Position numbers and translations under genes: made by a program. Under the pieces are notes generated by a model. The model was given only the letters and a program-made list of their open reading frames with translations, was not told the DNA's origin and did not search any database. DNA of 32,625 nucleotides from a bacterium (GTDB lineage: Bacteria; Patescibacteriota; Minisyncoccia; UBA6257; 02-FULL-45-10c). This document shows positions 14,627 to 23,454 of the stretch, piece by piece. The stretch covers positions 521,471 to 554,095 of the forward strand of contig JAJYMK010000003.1 in NCBI GenBank assembly GCA_021786945.1, given 5' to 3'. Numbering within the stretch: the stretch's first letter is position 1; each line of letters begins with the position of its first letter.

Positions 14627-17600
14627 ATGATATCCAACAAAATAAAATTATTTTTATTATTAACTTTTGGGTTTGTATTTTTGTTTGCGCAAAATAGCTC
14701 CGCTGGTCTTATAGATTCTATAAATAATGCTATACAAAACGCCCTTGCTCGAGTTAGCGTACTTAGTAAAGCATTTACATATCCAGACACCGGATCAAAC
14801 GATAATATATTTTCAAATTATAAAAATACAGGAAAAAATTGTGCATCATTTCAATACGGAAATTTTATTCAATTCAACGGACTTCAAGCAACAGAAACTT
14901 GTATTTTTTCGACTTCCGATTTACCTACATGGGATAAGTATTCCGTAATTGGTTTAAAAATAAATGAAATAAAAATTCCTTATTCTGCCGCCGCTGGATC
15001 ATCGGGTTTGTGGGAGGTAATAAAAAATACAACAACGAGTCAAAATGAATGGGGAACTAGCGACTGCGATCATGGTTTTGGTTCTTATTTTGACGGAAGG
15101 GCTCACATTTCAAGCGGCGATCTCGTTTCTTTTCTTACAGTTCCAAAAACTTACGACAATGTAAAAACTGCAATTATAAGATCTTGTTTGCCGGGAAAAA
15201 TAACGACAAGCACTCAATATAGCAATAATGTAGCTGAATGTGGTGACCACGCTTGTCACAAAGGTTGGGGTGGTTGGAAAGAATGTGGCGTGACATGGAG
15301 AAATATGACCTTTAGCTCAAATAATTTTCAGTCGTGGGGATTTGCTGGCTGCGGATTAAATGATGAGGGATCAATGTATCTAGCTACAGATGCTAATCTA
15401 AATTCCAATAACAATAGATACGAAGTTGGAAATGAAGGAACTTTTAAACTAACATGGGGGCTATCCAATCCCTCGGCAAGTTGCACTTTGTCTGGTAAAA
15501 ATGCTACCGATCCATCACAAACTTTCGAAAGAAAAATAAATGCCGGAGATGTTACAATCGCCGCCCATAGCGGAGTCATTACACCAAAATCGGACAGCTT
15601 TACATTTAACTACGCAAAAGAAGGAATTTACACTTACACATTATCATGCGCCGGGGTGCTGGACGGAAAAATTTCTCCAACCCGAGGAGTTATTTCTAAA
15701 ACACTTACAATCTATGTTGGAAATATTCCGCCAAGCCCGGTAATTAAAACTTTCGAAGTTGTTCCAAGTGAAGATCTGACAACTCCAGACGCAGCATTTA
15801 CAAGCGCGGCCGATTATCAAATTTCTATAACAAAACCGATACAATTAAAATGGAACATCTCCTATGCCGATAGCTCCGCAAATGCCAGGCCTGTAAAAAT
15901 TTGGAGGCAAAAAGGAATAGATAAAAGAGTTCTTATTTCAACTAATACCACAAACAATCTTGATAGTCCCCAAACTTTAAAATTCGCAGCCGAAGACACT
16001 ACCGGAATTTATACATTTTGGCTTGAAGTTATTGGTGAAAAATATCCGGAACTAACTACGGAATCACAAAAAATAAGAATCAGGGCTCTGGGTATCGGTA
16101 AAGCCGATGTCCCCGAGGGAACATTTAGTGCCGACAAAACAGAAATAGAACGAGACGGCTCCGCTATTTTAACCTGGAATATTTCAGGGTCTTCTGATAT
16201 AAGCATTGATCATGAAATAGGAAAGGTTCAGCCGTCAGGAAATATAACCGTAAGCCCAATAGTTACCACGACATATACATTAACAGCAAAAAATCCTGTG
16301 ACGGGAAATCCCGATACCAAAAAAACAGTTACGATAACAGTAAAAATCCCCACAATAACCGTTCCGGAACTTAAAGAATTTACTCCACCAGGCGAAGTTC
16401 AAATCGGAGAACAGGAGGGCGCCCCCGAAACACAAAAAACCGTTGACTTAAAAGTAAATAAAATAGATGGACCAATTACCTTAAAAGCTCCGGCAACTTT
16501 TACGCTTTCCTGGAATTTAGATACATATTGTCTAGCAACCGGCTCCTGGCTCAGCATTAAAACAAAAGCTGGCAGCGAAACAATTACTTTAAATAAAAAC
16601 GGCAAGTTTACATACTCACTTTATTGCCCGGGAGGATACGGATCGGATTCTGTTGAGGTAAATATAGTAAACAGCGAAGTTGGGGGGCTTCTGAACTCAG
16701 CTCTTGGCAACTCAACTCAAACAACCAATATGCCGGTTGCCGAAGTTTCAGCCAGTACGGATTTAGTAAATTATTCCCAAAATATAAACGTTATAAAAGG
16801 TCAAGAAACTACAATTTATATCAAGGTAGATAAAGACATAAATAACGACGGGCAAATAAGCCATGACGCATCTGGATTCTGGAGCGATCTTATGACTAAC
16901 GGAGGATATTGTCTTTTTAATGACCGGCTCTCAAAAGACACGCCTCAATTTACAGGAATGGTAGAAAGCCCGGAAAATCCAAGCAGCTGCAACGTCAGAC
17001 TTGGAACCTTCACATTCAACGATGAACCCGGGACTTATCAATATGGAATATTCAGATTGCTTCAAAACGATCAAAAATTTTCAAATATTGCCTATATAAA
17101 TATAACAGTTGAAAATCCTCCAGCAGCAACAACTGGACCAATAGTTGATTTTAAGATAAACGGAAGCGACGCTTCCGAACAAGCATTGGGTACGCCAGCC
17201 AACTACAATTTAACCTGGAATGTTGCCAATGCTACAAATTGCGAAGCTTCTGGTTCGTGGAGTGGCCCTAGAGATTTGAGCGGACTACAAAGTTTTGTAA
17301 GTTCTTCCAAAAAAGATTTTATCTATACATTAACTTGTGTGGGTGATCTAGGAACAACAACAAAATCAATTGCATTAAAAGTAGTGGAATCTCCGGTATG
17401 TACATTCACCGCGCTGCCACCTTCCATAAATAAGTCCTCGGCCTTTATAACCGATTCTGAACTTTCATGGAAATGTGATTATGCTGATTCTTGTGATTTA
17501 TCTCCGAATATTTCTGATTCAATTAAGACATATGGAACACTTAGGGTTTCTCCGGATCAAACCACAAATTACATTTTAAATTGCAGTAATTCATCAGTTT

Positions 17601-17638
17601 CCAAATCTTTCGAGACTCAGGTTGAGGTAATAAAATAA
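14627..17638 (+). CDS. Large secreted surface protein with repeated Ig-like/beta-sandwich domains
   Basis: This 1003-residue protein has a signal peptide (residues 1-26, ending NSSAG). An N-terminal Cys-containing region (to about 230) is followed by a series of beta-sandwich-like repeats, each with a LTWN/LSWN/LSWKC strand and a later YTLTC/YSLYC/YILNC strand carrying a cysteine. Clear examples start near residues 240, 500, 610, 850 and 930. A calcium-loop-like D-x-D-x-N-x-DG motif (DKDINNDGQISHD, 735-747) is present. There is no C-terminal membrane helix or sorting motif, so attachment is unclear. Ig-like repeats of this kind are common in surface adhesins; host-cell contact is an inference. 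Its start lies 43 nt after yraN. Confidence 0.8.
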   Translation: MISNKIKLFLLLTFGFVFLFAQNSSAGLIDSINNAIQNALARVSVLSKAFTYPDTGSNDNIFSNYKNTGKNCASFQYGNFIQFNGLQATETCIFSTSDLPTWDKYSVIGLKINEIKIPYSAAAGSSGLWEVIKNTTTSQNEWGTSDCDHGFGSYFDGRAHISSGDLVSFLTVPKTYDNVKTAIIRSCLPGKITTSTQYSNNVAECGDHACHKGWGGWKECGVTWRNMTFSSNNFQSWGFAGCGLNDEGSMYLATDANLNSNNNRYEVGNEGTFKLTWGLSNPSASCTLSGKNATDPSQTFERKINAGDVTIAAHSGVITPKSDSFTFNYAKEGIYTYTLSCAGVLDGKISPTRGVISKTLTIYVGNIPPSPVIKTFEVVPSEDLTTPDAAFTSAADYQISITKPIQLKWNISYADSSANARPVKIWRQKGIDKRVLISTNTTNNLDSPQTLKFAAEDTTGIYTFWLEVIGEKYPELTTESQKIRIRALGIGKADVPEGTFSADKTEIERDGSAILTWNISGSSDISIDHEIGKVQPSGNITVSPIVTTTYTLTAKNPVTGNPDTKKTVTITVKIPTITVPELKEFTPPGEVQIGEQEGAPETQKTVDLKVNKIDGPITLKAPATFTLSWNLDTYCLATGSWLSIKTKAGSETITLNKNGKFTYSLYCPGGYGSDSVEVNIVNSEVGGLLNSALGNSTQTTNMPVAEVSASTDLVNYSQNINVIKGQETTIYIKVDKDINNDGQISHDASGFWSDLMTNGGYCLFNDRLSKDTPQFTGMVESPENPSSCNVRLGTFTFNDEPGTYQYGIFRLLQNDQKFSNIAYINITVENPPAATTGPIVDFKINGSDASEQALGTPANYNLTWNVANATNCEASGSWSGPRDLSGLQSFVSSSKKDFIYTLTCVGDLGTTTKSIALKVVESPVCTFTALPPSINKSSAFITDSELSWKCDYADSCDLSPNISDSIKTYGTLRVSPDQTTNYILNCSNSSVSKSFETQVEVIK

Positions 17639-17640
17639 AG

Positions 17641-17668
17641 TTGACATCTTTAAAAACCGGCATATAAT
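17641..17668 (+). promoter_or_regulatory. consensus promoter of nusA
   Basis: TTGACA (17641-17646), a 16-nt spacer and TATAAT (17663-17668) match both sigma-70 boxes exactly. Transcription should start near 17675, before a terminator-like hairpin. Confidence 0.85.
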
Positions 17669-17687
17669 TAAGCCGATGATTGAAAAG

Positions 17688-17710
17688 GTCCCGCGTTGCG
17701 GGACTTTTTT
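17688..17710 (+). terminator. terminator/attenuator in the nusA leader
   Basis: gtcccgc (17688-17694) pairs with gcgggac (17698-17704) around a gtt loop, followed by TTTTTT. It can end transcription of the upstream surface-protein gene. It also lies about 13 nt after the predicted nusA transcription start and 40 nt before the nusA ATG. Confidence 0.82.
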
Positions 17711-17749
17711 AAAAATTAAATAAAAAAATAAAAAAGTCGCAAAAAATAT

Positions 17750-18940
17750 ATGTTTAACATAAAAGAAATAAAGAAGGCTATTGAACAGATAGCCGAAGAG
17801 AAGGGATTAGATCCGGCTCAAATTTTAGAAGCCATAGAAACTTCTATCGCCGCCGCCTATAAAAAGGAATATGGCAAAAAAAGCGAAGTGGTCAAATGTA
17901 AATTTGATTTGAAAAATGGCGATCTTAAATTTTGGCAGGTCAAAACCGTGGTTGATAAATCAACCGTAAGAATCGTCGAAGAGGGGGAGGAGGAAGTTAT
18001 TTCCTCAACTACCAGTGAAGAAGAACTGCTCCCGCGTTACAATCCCGACAGGCACATTTTTATCGAAGAAGCAAAAAAAATAAGTCCCAAGATAAAAGTT
18101 GATGAAGAATTAGAATTTCCGCTTGAGTCACACGATGATTTCGGCAGAATTGCGGCACAAACAGCCAAACAAGTTGTGCTTCAAAAATTAAGGGAGGCTG
18201 AAAGAGGTTCTGTTATAAAAGAATATCAAGGTAAAGTCGATGAAATTGTCAGTGGAATAATACAAAGATTTGACAGGGGAAATGTATTTGTTGACCTTGG
18301 CCGTGTTACCGGAATCATGTTCCCGAATGAATCCATTCCGGGAGAACACTACAAATCCGGAGACAGAATGAGATTTTATGTAGTTGCCGTTCAGGAAGAA
18401 TCAAAAATTCCGGGAATCATACTTTCAAGATCACATCCGAAATTTGTAAGTAAATTATTCCAAATAGAAGTTCCGGAAATAAATGACGGAACCGTTGAAA
18501 TAAAAGCAATTGCACGAGAACCAGGAAGCCGCGCAAAAATTGCCGTAACTTCCAAAGTCGAAGGCATTGATCCTGTGGGATCCTGTGTAGGACAAAGGGG
18601 TACTCGCGTAATGGCCGTAAGTAATGAATTAGGCCAGGAAAAAATAGATATTATCGAATGGTCGGAAGATGCCGAAAAATTCATAGCCAATTCTCTTTCT
18701 CCGGCAAAAATAAGTTCTGTAGAAATTTCTGAAAAAAGAGAAGCTAAGGCATTTGTACCTGAAGATCAGTTAAGCCTAGCTATAGGAAAAGGCGGACAAA
18801 ATGTCCGTTTAGCTGCAAAACTTACTGGCTGGAAAATAGATGTAAGATCACAATCCAGGCCGGAAGAAGTTCAAGAAGGAGGTATGGCTGAAGCTCCCGA
18901 ACAATATCAGCCAGAAGAAGAAGGGGGCGACGATGAATAA
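17750..18940 (+). CDS. nusA: Transcription termination/antitermination factor NusA
   Basis: This 396-residue protein binds RNA polymerase and modulates pausing, termination and antitermination. It has the N-terminal polymerase-binding domain (residues 1-130), an S1 domain (about 140-205), a first KH domain with the VGSCVGQRGTRV loop, a second KH domain with AIGKGGQNVRLA, and a short acidic tail (EEEGGDDE). The acidic C-terminal repeats of E. coli NusA are absent, as in many bacteria. It is not next to rimP or infB, the usual neighbours. The leader carries a strong promoter followed at once by a terminator-like hairpin, suggesting control by attenuation. No SD precedes the ATG. Confidence 0.96.
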   Translation: MFNIKEIKKAIEQIAEEKGLDPAQILEAIETSIAAAYKKEYGKKSEVVKCKFDLKNGDLKFWQVKTVVDKSTVRIVEEGEEEVISSTTSEEELLPRYNPDRHIFIEEAKKISPKIKVDEELEFPLESHDDFGRIAAQTAKQVVLQKLREAERGSVIKEYQGKVDEIVSGIIQRFDRGNVFVDLGRVTGIMFPNESIPGEHYKSGDRMRFYVVAVQEESKIPGIILSRSHPKFVSKLFQIEVPEINDGTVEIKAIAREPGSRAKIAVTSKVEGIDPVGSCVGQRGTRVMAVSNELGQEKIDIIEWSEDAEKFIANSLSPAKISSVEISEKREAKAFVPEDQLSLAIGKGGQNVRLAAKLTGWKIDVRSQSRPEEVQEGGMAEAPEQYQPEEEGGDDE

Positions 18941-18966
18941 TAATTAAAAATTAATTTAAAACTACA

Positions 18967-20946
18967 ATGAATATTTATTTGGCAATATTTGGAGCAATAG
19001 CTCTTTCTATTGTTTACAGTATTTACGTTATTTGGTGGTTAAGCAAAAAACCCAATGGCAATGAAAAAATGGTTGAAATTTCCAAGGCTATTCAAGCCGG
19101 AAGTAATGCCTACTTAAACAGACAATATAAAACAGTTGCTGTTGTTGCCGTTGTAATTACTATCGCAATTTATTTTGGCCTCAATGCTATTTCTGCTGCT
19201 GGATTTTTGGTTGGAGCTATTGCTTCAGCTTTAGCCGGATATATCGGTATGAATATCGCTGTAAGAGCCAACTCCAAAACAGCCGAAGCCGCTAAAGGCG
19301 GATTAAAGCCTGCTCTTGATTTAGCTTTCAAAGCCGGAGCCGTAACCGGCTTCTTGGTTGTTGCTCTCGGTTTGTTGGCCGTTGCCTCATTCTTCTTTAT
19401 CACAAAAAATGTACCGGCTATGATTAGCTTGGGATTCGGCGCAAGCTTGATTTCCGTCTTTGCCAGACTTGGCGGAGGTATTTTTACTAAAGCTGCCGAT
19501 GTCGGTACTGACTTAGTAGGAAAAGTCGAAGCCGGAATTCCTGAAGACGATATCAGAAACCCAGGTGTTGTAGCCGACAATGTTGGCGATAACGTAGGTG
19601 ATTGCGCTGGTATGGCCGCCGACCTTTTTGAAACTTATGCTGTTACTATTACCGCTTCTATGATTTTAGGATCAATCACTAGCGGCAATAGCGCCAACAA
19701 TATTATATTTCCATTAATTCTTGGAGCCCTTGCCATTATCGCTTCCCTAGCCGGAACAATTTTTGTAAAAATTTCAGAAAAAGGAACAATCATGGGTGCT
19801 CTTTACAAAGGATTGGTTGCTTCAATGGTTTTTTCCGCCTTACTTTTCTGGCCCGCTACCCAAGCCTTCTTTGGCGCCAATGCTCTTCCGATTTATCTGA
19901 GCGCTTTAATTGGTTTAGCTGCTACAGGACTTATGGTTGTCGTTACCGATTATTACACCGCCAAAAACTTCAGACCGGTTAAATCAATTGCTGAGGCTTC
20001 AAGGTCTGGACACGGCACAAATATTATCATGGGATTGGCTGTCGGCATGGAAGCCACGGTTTTACCTATCATTGTAATTGTTGCCGCTATTTTCGGTGCA
20101 TATACAATCGCGGGATTATACGGAATCGCTATCGCCGCTACCGCCATGCTTTCAGTCGCCGGCATGATCGTCGCAATCGACTCTTTTGGTCCGGTTACTG
20201 ATAATGCTGGGGGTATTGCTGAAATGAGCGGAGCCTCAAAAGAAGTCCGCGAAGTCACTGATGCTTTGGATGCTGTTGGTAATACTACAAAAGCTGTTAC
20301 CAAGGGTTACGCCATCGCCTCCGCCGGACTAGCCGCTTTGGTTTTGTTCTCCAGCTACACTGACGAACTCATAAAACTCGGGAAGAATATTTCTTTTGAA
20401 ATTCAAAATCCCAGTGTGCTTGCCGGTTTACTTTTGGGCGCCGCAATTCCTTATTTCTTCGGATCTATTGCTATGAAAGCCGTAGGTAAAGCCGCTGGTG
20501 CGGTTGTTGAAGAAGTTAGAAGGCAATTCAGAGAAATTCCCGGCATTATGGAATTTAAAGCTAAACCTGATTATTCTAGGGCTGTTGATATCGTTACAAA
20601 GGCTGCTCTTAAAGAAATGATTTTGCCGGCACTGGTTCCGGTTGCTTCCGTTCTCTTAATCGGATTCTTGCTTGGATCTCAGGTGCTCGGAGGATTCTTG
20701 ATGGGCACCATTATTTCCGGTGTGTTCCTCGCTCTCTCGATGACTTCGGGAGGAGCCGCTTGGGACAACGCCAAGAAATATATTGAAAGCGGAAACTTCG
20801 GAGGAAAAGGTTCGGAAGCCCACAAAGCTGCCGTTACCGGAGATACCGTTGGTGATCCTTATAAAGACACCGCCGGCCCGGCCATCAACCCGCTTATCAA
20901 AGTCATTAATATTGTTGCTTTGCTAATAATTCCGTTTATCAAGTAA
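18967..20946 (+). CDS. hppA: Membrane-bound H+-translocating pyrophosphatase, K+-independent type
   Basis: This 659-residue integral membrane protein couples pyrophosphate hydrolysis to proton pumping. It has many hydrophobic helices and the catalytic signature [20 protein letters not shown] starting at residue 194, plus the later [21 protein letters not shown]. The discriminating segment reads [10 protein letters not shown]: Lys442 is where K+-dependent enzymes have Ala, and family knowledge links Lys there to K+ independence and H+ pumping. It starts 26 nt after nusA with no terminator between, so co-transcription is plausible. A good terminator follows. It may help a fermentative cell recover energy from pyrophosphate (inference). 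Confidence 0.96.
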   Translation: MNIYLAIFGAIALSIVYSIYVIWWLSKKPNGNEKMVEISKAIQAGSNAYLNRQYKTVAVVAVVITIAIYFGLNAISAAGFLVGAIASALAGYIGMNIAVRANSKTAEAAKGGLKPALDLAFKAGAVTGFLVVALGLLAVASFFFITKNVPAMISLGFGASLISVFARLGGGIFTKAADVGTDLVGKVEAGIPEDDIRNPGVVADNVGDNVGDCAGMAADLFETYAVTITASMILGSITSGNSANNIIFPLILGALAIIASLAGTIFVKISEKGTIMGALYKGLVASMVFSALLFWPATQAFFGANALPIYLSALIGLAATGLMVVVTDYYTAKNFRPVKSIAEASRSGHGTNIIMGLAVGMEATVLPIIVIVAAIFGAYTIAGLYGIAIAATAMLSVAGMIVAIDSFGPVTDNAGGIAEMSGASKEVREVTDALDAVGNTTKAVTKGYAIASAGLAALVLFSSYTDELIKLGKNISFEIQNPSVLAGLLLGAAIPYFFGSIAMKAVGKAAGAVVEEVRRQFREIPGIMEFKAKPDYSRAVDIVTKAALKEMILPALVPVASVLLIGFLLGSQVLGGFLMGTIISGVFLALSMTSGGAAWDNAKKYIESGNFGGKGSEAHKAAVTGDTVGDPYKDTAGPAINPLIKVINIVALLIIPFIK

Positions 20947-20956
20947 ACACAATATA

Positions 20957-20986
20957 AAAAACAGCCTCTTAAACGGGGCTGTTTTT
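20957..20986 (+). terminator. intrinsic terminator of hppA
   Basis: aaaaacagcc (20957-20966) pairs with ggctgttttt (20977-20986) around a 10-nt loop, ending in a T-tract. Confidence 0.85.
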
Positions 20987-20994
20987 GGTTAGAT

Positions 20995-21252
20995 TTTATA
21001 AATATATTTTTCCGAAAGCTGCGCAGCCGAGCGGGCAAGGTGTTCTATATACTAAATTGTCTACGAGAATCGGAGTTTGTTCCGTCCGGCGCGGAACAAC
21101 TCCTGAGTCTCACTCCGACATCAGAACCAAGCATGTCGGAGCTCCGAATCTTCTCCACGACAATTTAGTATATAGAACGAGCGAGGCGAGGAACTAGTGA
21201 GCGAATCCGCTGGGATGAGCGAAACGGCTTGAGGAAAAGATATATTTATAAA
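20995..21252. repeat. large nested palindromic element between hppA and comM
   Basis: This occupies most of the 318-nt gap 20947-21264. AT-rich outer arms 20995-21013 and 21233-21252 match with one extra base. Middle arms gttctatatactaaattgtc (21042-21061) and 21159-21178 are a perfect 20-bp inverted repeat. Inside them lie cgagaa/tcggag pairing with the opposite strand, a hairpin gagtt(t)gttccg..cggaacaactc (21073-21102), and a hairpin ctccgacat..atgtcggag (21113-21141). GAGCGAGGCGAGGAA follows the right middle arm. No open reading frame of note is supported here. Confidence 0.8.
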
Positions 21253-21264
21253 TTAACAAAACGC

Positions 21265-22803
21265 CTACTCCTTGTCTTTAAGTCTGTACTGAAACGCTTC
21301 GGCTAAATGCGAAACTTGTACATCTTTGGAATTTTCTAAATCGGCAATCGTTCTGGCGGTTTTCAGCACCCTATAATATCCGCGTGCGGAAACCAAAGAC
21401 TTTTCGAAAATATCTTTCAAAAAATTATCCGCTTCTTTATCCAGTTTTATCATTTCGTCGCACATCTTGGAATTCATTTCGGAATTCGTAAAGATTTTAA
21501 ATTCTTTCAGTCTCTCTTTCTGTATTTCTCTAGCCTCAATAATTTTCCTCCTCATTTCTTCCGCCGATTTCGTATCTCTGGTTTTATTTTTAAGTTCGTC
21601 CAGTTTTACTCTGGGCACCTCAATCTGCAAATCAATTCTGTCCAATAAAGGTCCGGAAATTTTCTTCTGATATCTGAACACTTCAAAAGCGCTGCATCGG
21701 CATTCTTTTTCGCCGTCGCCGTAATATCCACACGGACAAGGATTCATTGCGGCTACCAAAACAAACTTCGCCGGAAAAACCAAATTATTTTTTGCGCGCG
21801 AGATAAAAGCCCTACCACTTTCAATAGGCTGTCTCAAAGCTTCCAATAAATCTCTTCTGAATTCGGGAAGTTCGTCTAAAAACAAAACACCCCTGTGAGC
21901 CAAACTTATTTCACCCGGCTTAGGATTTTGCCCGCCACCAATGATGGCTGGAGGAGAAGCTGTCTGATGCGGAGTCCTAAATGGCCTCCAATTTATAAAA
22001 GAGTTTCCATTCAAAAGTCCGGCAGCACTATATATTTGTGTAATCTCAATAATTTCTTGAAGCGTCGGGGAAGGGAGTATGGATACCAAAGCTTGTGCCA
22101 ACATAGTTTTTCCCGCACCCGGACTACCCTGCATAAGTAAATTATGTCCTCCGGCAGCCGTAATCATCAAAGCTCTTTTGGCATTTTCTTGTCCTTTGAT
22201 ATCGGAGATGTCTATCATCTGATGTTCGGAGGATATGCCGGTTTTTATTTCTGTTTTAGGCTGAAAATTTTTAATCTTTTTATTTTCCAAATGCAAAATA
22301 ATGTCGGTTAAATTATCAAACCCAAAAATTTTTATTCCATCCACGATTGCGGCTTCAATGGTGTTAACCGACGGCACAATCAATTCTTCAAAACCTTTTT
22401 CTTTAGCCATTCTGGCGATATTCAAGATTCCAGAAACTCCGCGAAGCGAACCATCAAGAGCCAGCTCTCCCACAAAAATTTTATTTTTGGAATCAAAATC
22501 TTTTATCTGTTTACTGGCCAATAAATAACCAACCGCAATCGCCAGATCATATTGAGATCCTGTTTTCTTTACATCCGCCGGGGCAAGATTCACCACAATT
22601 TTTCTGTTTTCTTTTGAAGGCGGTTTTACCCCGCTGTTTTTTAAAGCGGAACTCACACGCTCTTTTGCTTCCGACAAAGATTTGTCCGCCAGACCAACAA
22701 TATTAAAACTGTGAAGTCCGATGTTTATATCCGTTTCAACCTCGATTAAATTTGCCTCCACCCCTTCTATTGCCGCGGAAAAAACTTTCGAAAGATTTTG
22801 CAT
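21265..22803 (-). CDS. comM: YifB/ComM family Mg-chelatase-like AAA+ ATPase
   Basis: This 512-residue protein has an N-terminal Lon-protease-like domain (opening with VFSAAIEGVEANLIEVETDI) and a Mg-chelatase-type AAA+ module. Walker A is GSPGAGKT (226-233), Walker B is VLFLDELPEF, and the family segment AAMNPCPCGYYGDGEKECRC is present, followed by SGPLLDRIDLQIEVP. In Vibrio and other naturally competent bacteria ComM is a hexameric branch-migration helicase that helps integrate single-stranded DNA; a similar role here is inferred from the family. No SD is visible. The 3' side faces the nested palindromic element. Confidence 0.93.
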   Translation of the reverse strand: MQNLSKVFSAAIEGVEANLIEVETDINIGLHSFNIVGLADKSLSEAKERVSSALKNSGVKPPSKENRKIVVNLAPADVKKTGSQYDLAIAVGYLLASKQIKDFDSKNKIFVGELALDGSLRGVSGILNIARMAKEKGFEELIVPSVNTIEAAIVDGIKIFGFDNLTDIILHLENKKIKNFQPKTEIKTGISSEHQMIDISDIKGQENAKRALMITAAGGHNLLMQGSPGAGKTMLAQALVSILPSPTLQEIIEITQIYSAAGLLNGNSFINWRPFRTPHQTASPPAIIGGGQNPKPGEISLAHRGVLFLDELPEFRRDLLEALRQPIESGRAFISRAKNNLVFPAKFVLVAAMNPCPCGYYGDGEKECRCSAFEVFRYQKKISGPLLDRIDLQIEVPRVKLDELKNKTRDTKSAEEMRRKIIEAREIQKERLKEFKIFTNSEMNSKMCDEMIKLDKEADNFLKDIFEKSLVSARGYYRVLKTARTIADLENSKDVQVSHLAEAFQYRLKDKE

Positions 22804-22854
22804 TTTATATTTTTAAAAAATTATTTTTAGGCGCAACGATTTTTAGTATAACAA

Positions 22855-22883
22855 AAAACCGTCCCATTTTTCGGGACGGTTTT
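22855..22883 (-). terminator. intrinsic terminator after the DksA/TraR-like gene
   Basis: aaaaccgtccc (22855-22865) pairs perfectly with gggacggtttt (22873-22883) around a 7-nt loop, with a U-rich tail on the minus strand. It lies 10 nt after the stop at 22894. Confidence 0.87.
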
Positions 22884-22893
22884 GTGTATAAAA

Positions 22894-23187
22894 TTAATGA
22901 CAGTTGTCACAACCACAAGAATCACATTCTCCGTATTCTCCTTTTTCAATTTTTTCTAAGTCCTCAACTATGCCTTCCAATTCTTTTTTGTAAAAATCGG
23001 CTGTAGCCACATTCACTCCATATTCCTCGGCTTCATCCGCTTCTTCCGAAAAATCCTCATTACCTTCAACATCATCTCCGAAATCAACAGGAGATTCCAA
23101 TTTCTTTATTTTTTCTTCAAGCTCTTTTTTTCTTTTTTCTAAATCACTTTTTAATTTCAATATATCTTTTTCTTTCATCTCACACAT
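22894..23187 (-). CDS. DksA/TraR-like coiled-coil protein with truncated zinc finger
   Basis: This 97-residue protein has an N-terminal coiled coil (about residues 5-35), a strongly acidic middle (DFGDDVEGNEDFSEEADEAEE) and a second helix ending EKGEYGECDSCGCDNCH. In DksA/TraR relatives the GxCxxCG half is followed by about 15 residues and a second CxxC. Here the protein ends two residues after the third and fourth cysteines are packed in, so the finger is shortened to C-x2-C-x-C-x2-C-H or fails to form. DksA-type proteins enter the RNA polymerase secondary channel; that role is possible but unproven. The second ATG (23178) is an alternative start. It is transcribed just upstream of comM. Confidence 0.72.
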   Translation of the reverse strand: MCEMKEKDILKLKSDLEKRKKELEEKIKKLESPVDFGDDVEGNEDFSEEADEAEEYGVNVATADFYKKELEGIVEDLEKIEKGEYGECDSCGCDNCH

Positions 23188-23354
23188 AACTCAGACTGGA
23201 AGATTTTTTATTTAATTAAATAAAAACTTCTCTGTCTTTGTTGTTTTTAATATTTATTATTTAACCTTTTAAAAATTATACCATAATGCCACGAAAACAA
23301 AATTATCTAATTTATGTATGGGATTCATAATATGTAAACATTAATTTCTATACC

Positions 23355-23383
23355 TTGACTTTATTCAAATAATGTGCTATTAT
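23355..23383 (+). promoter_or_regulatory. near-consensus promoter of the GC-rich orphan
   Basis: TTGACT (23355-23360), a 17-nt spacer and TATTAT (23378-23383), about 70 nt before the start codon. Nothing else of note was seen in the 267-nt gap 23188-23454. Confidence 0.75.
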
Positions 23384-23443
23384 TTATTTTATAAGTAGTA
23401 CATTAATAAGGCAAAAAAGTAGTTAAATCCACAGTAAAAGTCC

Positions 23444-23450
23444 AAGGAGG
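23444..23450 (+). promoter_or_regulatory. consensus SD of the GC-rich orphan
   Basis: AAGGAGG, 4 nt before the ATG at 23455. It is the strongest SD in the window and supports the plus-strand reading over a long open frame on the opposite strand. Confidence 0.75.
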
Positions 23451-23454
23451 ACTT

